Source of the DNA: Treponema sp.
GTDB lineage: Bacteria; Spirochaetota; Spirochaetia; Treponematales; Breznakiellaceae
DNA length: 11,069 nt
Reading direction: 5' to 3'
Assembly (NCBI GenBank): GCA_031277045.1
Contig: JAISLX010000170.1
Location: 1 to 11,069 of the forward strand
The notes under the pieces were generated by a model. The model was not told the DNA's origin. It searched no databases and was given only the letters and a program-made list of their open reading frames with translations. Each line of letters begins with the position of its first letter. Position 1 is the first letter of the stretch. This document shows, piece after piece, positions 1 through 6,109 of this stretch. A program made the position numbers and the translations under genes.

Positions 1-915
1 CTTTTTTAGCGCGGCAAAGACCGGCGTAAAGTCCACACAGCCGTCGCCGGGGACGGTGAACACCCCGGCCTTGACCGCCTGGAGGAAGGACCATTTTTCT
101 TTTACCGCCTGTTTTCTAATCGCCGGCCTCATGTCCTTTAGGTGGACGTGGCCGACGCGCTTGATCCACTTGTCAAGCACCGCCAGGTGATCTTCCCCGG
201 CAAAGACAAGGTGCCCGGTGTCGTATAACAGCCCCAGCAGAACGGGATCGGTGTTTTCCATAAGCCGGTCGATTTCCCCGGCGCTCTGTACCCCCGTGCC
301 CATGTGGTGATGATAGGTAAGCTTCATCCCCTTTTCCGCCGCGAGTTTTCCAAGCCGGTTAAGCCCATCGCAGAGACGGCCCCATTCTTCATTGGTAAAG
401 ACCGGCTTGGCGTCAAAGACCGGCTTGTCCAGCCCCTGAATAGAATGCCCCTGTTCCGCCGCCCCGATAACCCGCGCGCCCACCGCGTAGAGAAAGTCCC
501 GGTGCCTGATGAACGCCTCCTCTACCTCTTCGTAAGGATTAGTGGTAAGGAAGGAACTGAACCACGCGTTACAGATAGTCAGCCCCCTGAGTTTCAGTTT
601 GGCGTTAAGTTCCGCCGGATCTTTGGGGTATTTGTTCCCAACCTCGCTTCCGGAAAAACCCGCCAGGGCCATTTCGCTGACGCACTGTTCAAAGGGAATT
701 TCTCCCCCCAGTTCGGGCAGATCGTCATTGGTCCAGCCTATGGGCGCTATCGCGAGTTTGATATTCGGCTTTTTTGTCACGGCATCATCTTTCACCGCTT
801 TCGTTTTCGTTTTTACCGCTTTCGTCGCTTTCGCGGCTTTCGTGTTCGTCTTTACCGGTTTCGCCGCTTTCGCCGTTTTTGTTTTCGTCTTTACCTCGTC
901 TTTTGCCTTTGCCAT
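1..915 (-). CDS. iolE: IolE, inosose dehydratase (partial, C-terminus cut by window edge)
   Basis: IolE (2-keto-myo-inositol dehydratase, EC 4.2.1.44) converts scyllo-inosose to 3D-(3,5/4)-trihydroxycyclohexane-1,2-dione in the cytoplasm. The frame is open from the ATG at 915 to the left edge, giving 305 codons. The core matches the xylose-isomerase-like TIM-barrel family: AIAPIGWTNDDLPELG at residues 55-70, GSEVG at 89-93, HHHMGTG at 202-208, DTGH at 232-235 and HVHLKD at 256-261. These His, Asp and Glu residues suit the metal site. About 40 C-terminal residues are probably missing. The start is supported by GGAGG six bases upstream, which overlaps the TAG stop of iolD (10-base gap), so the two are probably co-translated. 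Oddity: residues 1-49 are a Lys/Ala/Thr-rich tail absent from the Bacillus IolE I recall, which begins close to the APIGW motif. In-frame GTG codons at the end of the tail lack a visible ribosome site, so the long form is favoured. Confidence 0.93.
   Translation of the reverse strand, partial: MAKAKDEVKTKTKTAKAAKPVKTNTKAAKATKAVKTKTKAVKDDAVTKKPNIKLAIAPIGWTNDDLPELGGEIPFEQCVSEMALAGFSGSEVGNKYPKDPAELNAKLKLRGLTICNAWFSSFLTTNPYEEVEEAFIRHRDFLYAVGARVIGAAEQGHSIQGLDKPVFDAKPVFTNEEWGRLCDGLNRLGKLAAEKGMKLTYHHHMGTGVQSAGEIDRLMENTDPVLLGLLYDTGHLVFAGEDHLAVLDKWIKRVGHVHLKDMRPAIRKQAVKEKWSFLQAVKAGVFTVPGDGCVDFTPVFAALKK
778..894 (-). repeat. 39-bp degenerate tandem repeat encoding the basic tail of IolE
   Basis: Read on the minus strand, three 39-base units run 894-856, 855-817 and 816-778. 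They encode VKTKTKTAKAAKP, VKTNTKAAKATKA and VKTKTKAVKDDAV; the third drifts after its eighth residue. Each unit opens with GTA-AAR-ACG. The tail (IolE residues 1-49) has 17 lysines, and only four acidic residues, at 6, 7, 43 and 44. It resembles the Lys/Ala tails of histone-H1-like bacterial proteins. The function is unknown. Confidence 0.8.
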
Positions 916-925
916 ACTCCGCCTC

Positions 926-2803
926 CTAAAATTTCCGCGCCTTACCGGCTTCCGCCGCCATTTCTTCGGCGGCCCTGACAACATCGGGATTGGGTGATAC
1001 CTGGGCGGTTCCGACACGCCACCAGGATTCATACCCGTGCGTCATGGTTTTGGCGCCGGTCTTTACGTCAATTACCACCGGCTTTTTGGAAGCCAGCGCC
1101 TCTCTTACCGCCCGCTCAAGTTCTTCCGGCGTTCTTGCCCGCAGCCCCAGGGCGCCCCAGCTCTCGCCGTTTTTCGCGTAATCAACCCGTACCGCCTCTC
1201 CCTCAAGATACCCGTTTGACTCGTTGCGGGTCCTCCACTCGTTCCCAAAGTGTTCTATACCCTGACTATGCTGCAAATTATCAATACAGTGGAAACCAGC
1301 ATTGTCCAGAACCACCACGATGATCTTTTTGTTTTCCTGCACCGCCGTAAGCAGCTCGGTGTGGAGCATGGCATAGGCGCCGTCCCCCACAATCACCGCC
1401 ACTACCTTTTCGGGAAAGGCGATCTTTACCCCCAAAGCCGCGGCGATTTCGTAGCCCATGCAGGAAAAGCCGTACTCCATGTGGTAAGTGTCCCTGGTTC
1501 TCACCCGCCAGACACGCTGCATATCGCTGGGAATTGAACCCGAGCCGGATACCACAATAGCGTCTTTGGGAAGCAGCCGGTCGTTAAGTTCGCCGAGTAC
1601 CCTGGCCTGCGAAAGCAGCGGGGAACCGTCGGCGGCCGGGTCCGCGTCTTCACCGTAGAGCCGGTCCACCTCCGCGTTCCACTCCGCCTTCACTTCCGCT
1701 ACTTTGTCCCCCCACGATGACCGGTAGCCCCGCGCCGCCTGAGTCAGGGCTTCCAGGGTAAGTTTTACGTCCGCGACAAGAGGCTCGCCGTTCATCTTGT
1801 AGGCGTCGAAGGGGGCAATATTTATCCCCAGTATCTTTGCCGCGGGATTCTGGAAAAGCCACTTGGAACAGGTAGTAAAATCGCCAAGCCGGGTTCCTGC
1901 GGCAATAACAAGGTCCGCCTCTTTCGCGATTCTGTTTGCCGCGAGACTTCCGGTATTGCCGATACCGGAAAGATTCCAGGGATTGTCCCAAAGAACTGTA
2001 CCCTTACCCGCCTGGGTCTCGCCGAAGGGAATGTGGAAGGTTTCGCAGAACGCCTCTAGCGCTTTTCCCGCATCCGAGAAGCGCACCCCGCCGCCGCATA
2101 TCACCATAGGTTTTTTTGCCGCCTTCAACAGAGTCGCTGCCCGCTCAATCTGTCTCTCCGTTGGAATACGCCTTTCGATATGGTGTACCCGTTTCGCGAG
2201 GAATTCTTCCGGGTAGTCGTATGCCTCGCCCTGAACGTCCTGGGGCAGCGAAACAGTCACCGCGCCGGTTTCCGCAGGATCGGTAAGCACTCGGAAGGCG
2301 TTTATCATGGCGGTCATAAGCTGCTCCGGCCGCTGAACCCGGTCCCAATACCTGCTTACCGCCCGAAAGGCGTCGCTCGCGGTATTGGTGTAGTCGTGGG
2401 GAATCTCCACCTGCTGAAGCACCGGGTCTGGCTGCCTGCACGCAAAGGCATCGCCGGGCAGGAACAGTACCGGTATCCTATTCACCGTAGCCGTTCCCGC
2501 AGATGTCACCATATTGAGCGCCCCCGGCCCGATAGACGAACACACTGCCATCATACGGCGGCGATTGTTCTGCTTGGCAAAACCCATCGCGGCGTGTCCA
2601 GCCCCCTGTTCGTTCTTTGCTTGATAAAACCGCAGTTTGTTGTCTTTCGACGCCAGCGCCTCTCCAAGACCAACCACGACGCCGTGCCCGAAAATACCGA
2701 ACACCCCGTGGACAAATTTAATTTCTTCTCCATCTACCTCAATATATTGATTATCCAGAAATCTCAGCAACGCCTGTCCCATCGTAAGCCGTACCGTCTT
2801 CAT
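926..2803 (-). CDS. iolD: IolD, trihydroxycyclohexane-1,2-dione acylhydrolase (ThDP-dependent)
   Basis: IolD (EC 3.7.1.22) hydrolytically opens the ring of 3D-(3,5/4)-trihydroxycyclohexane-1,2-dione to give 5-deoxy-D-glucuronate. The protein has the usual acetolactate-synthase-like order. Numbered from the upstream TTG, the N-terminal pyrimidine-binding domain carries the ThDP-activating Glu in KNEQGAGHAAMGFAK (E67). A central domain follows (about 195-360). The C-terminal ThDP/Mg domain has GDGAYAMLH (475-483) and the paired Asn in VVLDN (N503). Other family stretches are RQPDPVLQQ, YHMEYGFSCMGYE and TMTHGYESWW. From the ATG at 2803 it is 625 residues, close to the family norm. The start is uncertain by two codons: an in-frame TTG at 2809 lies 4 bases after GGAGG and the ATG lies 10 bases after it; ATG is chosen on codon preference. 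The gene sits 134 bases downstream of iolB, the widest gap in this arm, and 10 bases ahead of iolE. Confidence 0.96.
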   Translation of the reverse strand: MKTVRLTMGQALLRFLDNQYIEVDGEEIKFVHGVFGIFGHGVVVGLGEALASKDNKLRFYQAKNEQGAGHAAMGFAKQNNRRRMMAVCSSIGPGALNMVTSAGTATVNRIPVLFLPGDAFACRQPDPVLQQVEIPHDYTNTASDAFRAVSRYWDRVQRPEQLMTAMINAFRVLTDPAETGAVTVSLPQDVQGEAYDYPEEFLAKRVHHIERRIPTERQIERAATLLKAAKKPMVICGGGVRFSDAGKALEAFCETFHIPFGETQAGKGTVLWDNPWNLSGIGNTGSLAANRIAKEADLVIAAGTRLGDFTTCSKWLFQNPAAKILGINIAPFDAYKMNGEPLVADVKLTLEALTQAARGYRSSWGDKVAEVKAEWNAEVDRLYGEDADPAADGSPLLSQARVLGELNDRLLPKDAIVVSGSGSIPSDMQRVWRVRTRDTYHMEYGFSCMGYEIAAALGVKIAFPEKVVAVIVGDGAYAMLHTELLTAVQENKKIIVVVLDNAGFHCIDNLQHSQGIEHFGNEWRTRNESNGYLEGEAVRVDYAKNGESWGALGLRARTPEELERAVREALASKKPVVIDVKTGAKTMTHGYESWWRVGTAQVSPNPDVVRAAEEMAAEAGKARKF

Positions 2804-2937
2804 AGCCAATTTTCCTCCGCAGCATAAATTAACATAGTATCAATTCCATATAAACAAGATAACACAAATCATAATACAGGGGTTCGACGGCCGATAGCTT
2901 TCCGCTCCCGTAACGCCCCCCCCCCCCCGTCTGTCTT
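2804..2937. other. iolB-iolD spacer, AT-rich half plus C-tract
   Basis: This 134-base gap interrupts an otherwise tightly packed operon. The half next to iolD (about 2820-2880) is AT-rich and could hold a weak minus-strand promoter. The best I see is a TATGTT-like -10 with a poor, badly spaced -35, so I do not claim one. A GGAGG ribosome site for iolD lies at 2814-2818. The other half is GC-rich and carries the homopolymer listed separately. I see no AAACGTTT operator and no convincing terminator. Confidence 0.5.
2916..2928. repeat. 13-base C homopolymer (G13 on the coding strand)
   Basis: There are thirteen consecutive C on the plus strand, nine bases past the iolB stop codon and 112 bases before the iolD start. 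Tracts this long are prone to slipped-strand changes in vivo and to length errors in sequencing, so the exact count is uncertain. It lies outside any reading frame, so length changes would alter spacing or RNA structure and not a protein. Confidence 0.85.
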
Positions 2938-3750
2938 TTACCGTTTCGGCTGCCATATTTTGTCTTCAGGCCCCGTCACCCATTCGTGTTCCTTCACAAA
3001 TATAGGCGTATTTGTGGCGGGCCCGTAATGAGCGCCGTCTATATGGCGGATCACCCAAAGATACCACATCGCGTAACCCGGCGCGGTAACATGGGGATGT
3101 GTTTCCTCTTCCCGTATCAGAACAGTATCCCTGTCCCGGATAATATAAGGCGTATCGCCAATGGCGGTAAGCCCAAAGCCCTGTTCAGGCAGAAAACGGT
3201 AGTGGTAAATTTCCGGCTGCGGGTGATGATGGGGAGGGTAGCTTGACCACTTGCCCGGCACTCCGATAACTTCCCCGATAACCAGGTTTGATTCAGCCCT
3301 GTTGGTATCGTCAAAACAGGTACGTACTATCCGGGTAGAAGTTTCCCGCATGGTTCCCTCGCCGCGGAATTCGCTGCGGCAATCTTCGGGCGTAAAGAAC
3401 TTAGCCTCGAATAATTTGGGATTGTCCGTGGCGCAATAGTAAAACTCCGCGCCCTCCCTTCCCGCAACTATGCTAACCCGCGTTCTTGCCGGCACCGAAA
3501 GGCACCAGGGGGAATAATCGAAAAGATCGGGCCGGGAAACCTCACGCGGCCTTTCCCCGCCCGTATCCATCACTGCCCCGCCCCGGGCCAAAAGCCATAC
3601 CCGCTCGTCTGTTTCGGAAAAACTTTCGTAACGTTCACCGGCATTAAGAACAATAACGCCGAACTCCATAAGCATATCGGCCGTAGCGCCGCCGCGTATC
3701 ACCAGGGGCGTGTACCCGTGGCTAAAAGGCGGCCGATGGTGGAACTGCAT
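2938..3750 (-). CDS. iolB: IolB, 5-deoxy-glucuronate isomerase
   Basis: IolB (EC 5.3.1.30) isomerises 5-deoxy-D-glucuronate to 2-deoxy-5-keto-D-gluconate, the substrate of the IolC kinase. The 270-residue protein is the normal length for this two-cupin (KduI/IolB) family. The C-terminal cupin has the metal-binding pattern SSYPPHHHPQPEIYHYRF (169-186) with His174-176 and Glu180, and a later THPHVTAPGYAMWYLWVIRH (217-236) supplies the last His. The N-terminal cupin (about 20-110) lacks an obvious His cluster, as usual. The ATG overlaps the TAA stop of iolG by one base (TAATG). Its ribosome site AGGAGG lies inside the last codons of iolG, seven bases before the ATG, so translation is probably coupled. 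The next gene, iolD, follows after a 134-base spacer. Confidence 0.95.
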   Translation of the reverse strand: MQFHHRPPFSHGYTPLVIRGGATADMLMEFGVIVLNAGERYESFSETDERVWLLARGGAVMDTGGERPREVSRPDLFDYSPWCLSVPARTRVSIVAGREGAEFYYCATDNPKLFEAKFFTPEDCRSEFRGEGTMRETSTRIVRTCFDDTNRAESNLVIGEVIGVPGKWSSYPPHHHPQPEIYHYRFLPEQGFGLTAIGDTPYIIRDRDTVLIREEETHPHVTAPGYAMWYLWVIRHIDGAHYGPATNTPIFVKEHEWVTGPEDKIWQPKR

Positions 3751-4769
3751 TATCTTACCTCCTCAATCTTTACCGGCCGGCCCTCTTTCAGGGATTTACC
3801 GGCAGCAATGGCGGCGTACATATTCTCAAGGCCGTCCTCACCGGTAACCGCCGGAACTTTATCATACAACACCGAATCAACAAAAGAGAGCATCTCGTCA
3901 ATAAAAGCCTGCTTGTACCGTTCCAGGAAGAAGTAGAGCGGTTTTTCTCCGGTAACTCCCAATTCATTGGAAAGCTTCACCGTATTGGGAAGATCGTTAT
4001 CCGCCTGGGCCGAACCCATGGAACCGAAAACCTCCACTCGCTGATCATAACCGTAGACCGCTTTTCGGGAATTATCAATGACCCCGATTGCGCCGTTGGC
4101 GAACCGCAGGGTCACGATGGCCGTATCGACATCTCCGGCTTTGCCGATTTCCGGGTCAACCAGCACAGCGCCGGCTGCAAACACTCCAGTAATTTCGCTT
4201 CCCGCCTGAAAACGGGCCATGTCGAAATCGTGGATCATCATATCCATAAATATGCCGCCCGAAACCTTAACATAGGAAACCGGCGGCGGGGCAGGATCCC
4301 GGGAACTGATCCTTACAAGATGGACATCGCCAAGGGCGCCGGATTTAGTGTATTCCCGAATCCTCGCAAAGTTATGGTCAAAGCGGCGGTTGAATCCTAC
4401 TTGCAGTTTGACGGCCGCCTTTTTTGCCTCGGCAAGGGCATTAATCACCTTGGGTATAGAGACATCCACCGGCTTTTCGCAGAATATATGCTTTCCCGCT
4501 TTTGCCGCGGCAACGGTTAGATCCGCGTGAGTATCAGTGGAACTACAAATAACAATGGCTCTTATTTCCGGGTCATTCAGCAAATCCTCCGGGTTTCCGG
4601 ACACAATCCGGGCGCCTAGGCCCCTGGCCCACGCTTCCTGTTCCGCGTTCAGCATAATATCCGCTATCCCTTCCAATTTGGCATGGGGAATAAAACGGGC
4701 AATATTATTACCGTGAATTTTTCCAATCCGCCCCGCGCCGATAACGCCGATTTTCAATTGATCCGCCAT
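3750..4769 (-). CDS. iolG: IolG, inositol 2-dehydrogenase
   Basis: IolG (EC 1.1.1.18) oxidises myo-inositol to scyllo-inosose with NAD, the first catabolic step. From the ATG at 4769 the protein has 339 residues, typical of Gfo/Idh/MocA enzymes. Visible are the Rossmann loop GVIGAGRIGKIHG (8-20), the EKP motif with catalytic Lys99 (98-100), and GGIFMDMMIHDFDMARF (171-187), giving Asp176 and His180. This Lys/Asp/His set matches the triad known for Bacillus inositol dehydrogenase. The ATG has AAGGAGG four bases upstream. A longer GTG start at 4817 is rejected because it would put the operator and transcription start inside the gene. It is the promoter-proximal gene of the iolG-iolB-iolD-iolE arm and overlaps iolB by one base. 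Confidence 0.95.
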   Translation of the reverse strand: MADQLKIGVIGAGRIGKIHGNNIARFIPHAKLEGIADIMLNAEQEAWARGLGARIVSGNPEDLLNDPEIRAIVICSSTDTHADLTVAAAKAGKHIFCEKPVDVSIPKVINALAEAKKAAVKLQVGFNRRFDHNFARIREYTKSGALGDVHLVRISSRDPAPPPVSYVKVSGGIFMDMMIHDFDMARFQAGSEITGVFAAGAVLVDPEIGKAGDVDTAIVTLRFANGAIGVIDNSRKAVYGYDQRVEVFGSMGSAQADNDLPNTVKLSNELGVTGEKPLYFFLERYKQAFIDEMLSFVDSVLYDKVPAVTGEDGLENMYAAIAAGKSLKEGRPVKIEEVR

Positions 4770-4798
4770 TATGCCTCCTTCATTCGAAGCATTTTGAT

Positions 4799-4812
4799 TG
4801 CAAACGTTTTTA
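4799..4812. promoter_or_regulatory. LacI-type operator, iolG side
   Basis: TGCAAACGTTTTTA has the palindromic core AAACGTTT with the central CG typical of LacI-family operators. It matches the site at 5028-5041 in 12 of 14 bases. It lies about 8 to 21 bases downstream of the expected iolG transcription start, where a bound repressor would block initiation or elongation. The likely binder is the LacI-type protein at 9852-10856; a CcpA-like global regulator would recognise a similar sequence. Confidence 0.75.
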
Positions 4813-4826
4813 GTCACACATTAATC

Positions 4827-4855
4827 ATAATATACCGGCCTTTTATTTTTGTAAA
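4827..4855 (-). promoter_or_regulatory. Sigma-70-type promoter for iolG-iolB-iolD-iolE
   Basis: On the minus strand, a TTTACA -35 (4855-4850) and a TATTAT -10 (4832-4827) are separated by exactly 17 bases. Each differs from consensus at one position. The expected start is near 4820, giving a leader of about 50 bases before the iolG ATG, with the operator inside it. This is prediction from sequence only. Confidence 0.72.
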
Positions 4856-4993
4856 TAATTTTTTTTGAAATTTATGTTTTTCTTTTTCCGCAGTCATAGC
4901 GGTAAATACCCATTTATATGTATTAAGAGTATTTTGTATTTCCATACACATAACTTGTTATCCTGTAAATAATTATATTCCTAAAAATTTTTG
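4856..4993. other. Centre of the divergent control region
   Basis: This gene-free AT-rich stretch lies between the two back-to-back promoters; the whole gap between iolG and the binding-protein gene is 335 bases. It contains T- and A-tracts near both -35 elements that may act as UP elements. TGTAAATAATT occurs at 4850-4860 (overlapping the iolG -35) and again at 4964-4974. A small perfect dyad TGTAT-TTCC-ATACA lies at 4935-4948. I see no ORF worth calling. Confidence 0.5.
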
Positions 4994-5022
4994 TTGACAA
5001 TTCAAAAAAGCGGATAGATACT
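4994..5022 (+). promoter_or_regulatory. Sigma-70-type promoter for the ABC transporter set
   Basis: A perfect TTGACA -35 (4994-4999) is followed after 17 bases by a GATACT -10 (5017-5022, four of six consensus positions). The expected start is near 5029, inside the operator at 5028-5041. The leader of about 75 bases ends in an AAGGAG ribosome site at 5093-5098. The strong -35 and the overlapping operator suggest a repressible promoter. Confidence 0.78.
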
Positions 5023-5027
5023 GTATT

Positions 5028-5041
5028 TGTAAACGTTTTCA
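5028..5041. promoter_or_regulatory. LacI-type operator, transporter side
   Basis: TGTAAACGTTTTCA is a near-perfect dyad (one mismatched pair) centred on CG and overlaps the predicted start site. Its centre is 229 bases from the centre of the matching site at 4799-4812. Both sites fit the general LacI/cre pattern TGNAANCGNNNNCA. A bound repressor here would block the transporter promoter directly. Confidence 0.8.
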
Positions 5042-5104
5042 CTTAATGCGTCTCCCGTAAGGAGCGATAGAAAACAAACGCTATTTTTTATTAAGGAGAT
5101 TGGT

Positions 5105-6055
5105 ATGAAAAAAACAGTATTGATATGCATGGCGGCGCTGATTGGACTTTCAGGCTTTTTTGGATGTTCCCGGCAAAAAACAGCCGGCGGCGCCAGTAAG
5201 ACCAGAATCGGGTACATCTGTAACAACTTCAATGATACCTTCCAAGGGTACATTATGGACGAAACAAAGGCATTCTTTGCGGATAAGCCCGAGTATGACC
5301 TCATCTTTCAAGATGCCCAGGAAGATGTGATCAAACAGCAGGACCTGGCCAATACCCTGATTGCTCAGGGGGTTAAAGCCCTTATTGTGGTGCCTGTGAA
5401 TACCAATGCCACCGAACCGATTACCAATGCGGCTAAGGAAGCGAATATTCCCTTGATATACGTCAACCGGAATCCCTTTGGCAATCAATCCCTGCCGCCT
5501 AACGTGTACTATGTGGGGTCACAGGAAATCATTGCGGGGCAAATGCAGATGGAAGCTATGGGTAATGTCCTTGGAGGATCGGGAGGGGTGGCGATCCTGG
5601 TGGGGAAGCTGGATAACGAAGGAGCCCTCCTGCGTACTGAAGGGAACAAGGATACGATTAAACGTAAATTTTCCGGTATCACCGTGCTCGCAGAGGAAAC
5701 CGGAAACTGGCAGCGGGATCAGGCCATGAGTCTCACCGAAAACTGGCTTACCGCATACGGGGCGAATCTCAAGGGTATTTTAGCCAATAACGATGAAATG
5801 GCCCTGGGGGCGGTGGAAGCCCTCAAAGGAGCAGGCCGTACCGATGTCCTCGTTATGGGAGTGGACGCGATTCCTGACGCCAAAACCGCAGTGGCAGATG
5901 GGAGCCTGGCCGCCACGGTGCTTCAGGATGCGGCAGGCCAAGGCAGGGGAGCTGCGGAAATTGCCTATAAGGTTTTGCGGGGAGAAGTTCCGGAATCAAT
6001 CACATGGGTGCCTTTTGTGCTCATTACCAAGGAAAATTTGGCCCAGTATCAATAG
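5105..6055 (+). CDS. Periplasmic sugar (probably inositol)-binding lipoprotein of an ABC importer
   Basis: This solute receptor captures substrate outside the inner membrane and hands it to the permease. The 316-residue protein begins with MKKT, a hydrophobic stretch and Cys21 after GFFG, a loose lipobox of the spirochaetal kind, so it is probably a membrane-anchored lipoprotein. From residue 34 it is a type-1 periplasmic binding fold (RbsB/IbpA family): RIGYICNNFNDTFQGYI (34-50), ALIVVPVNT (92-100), IPLIYVNR (115-122), GILANNDEMALGAVEAL (224-240) and MGVDAIPDA (251-259). It is the first gene behind a strong promoter, as usual for binding proteins needed in excess. The start has AAGGAG six bases upstream. 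The order receptor-ATPase-permease matches the Caulobacter inositol transporter ibpA-iatA-iatP. The inositol substrate is inferred from the neighbouring iol genes, since ribose- and galactose-type receptors look alike at this level. Confidence 0.88.
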   Translation: MKKTVLICMAALIGLSGFFGCSRQKTAGGASKTRIGYICNNFNDTFQGYIMDETKAFFADKPEYDLIFQDAQEDVIKQQDLANTLIAQGVKALIVVPVNTNATEPITNAAKEANIPLIYVNRNPFGNQSLPPNVYYVGSQEIIAGQMQMEAMGNVLGGSGGVAILVGKLDNEGALLRTEGNKDTIKRKFSGITVLAEETGNWQRDQAMSLTENWLTAYGANLKGILANNDEMALGAVEALKGAGRTDVLVMGVDAIPDAKTAVADGSLAATVLQDAAGQGRGAAEIAYKVLRGEVPESITWVPFVLITKENLAQYQ

Positions 6056-6109
6056 GGTTTTTATTTTCCATCGTACAAAAACGTTCATGTTGGTATAGGG
6101 GGATGACAC

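Noticed and set aside
304..997. Two long plus-strand ORFs over the iolE region
   Set aside because: They are Phe/Arg- or Phe/Ala-rich shadows of the Lys/Ala-rich iolE tail and core on the opposite strand, where conserved motifs are obvious.
4770..4817. Longer iolG starting at GTG 4817
   Set aside because: It would place the operator and the predicted transcription start at or inside the coding region; the ATG at 4769 has a clear AAGGAGG and begins just before the Rossmann motif.
5047..5082. Attenuator or riboswitch in the transporter leader
   Set aside because: Only 4-bp stems (CTCC/GGAG, AGCG/CGCT) can be drawn in the 75-base leader; too weak to claim despite the following U-run.
6071..6090. 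Third operator copy in the gap before the ATPase gene (AAAAACGTTCA)
   Set aside because: It shares only the AAACGTT core and lacks the flanking TG and TNA positions; it sits inside the operon with no promoter beside it.
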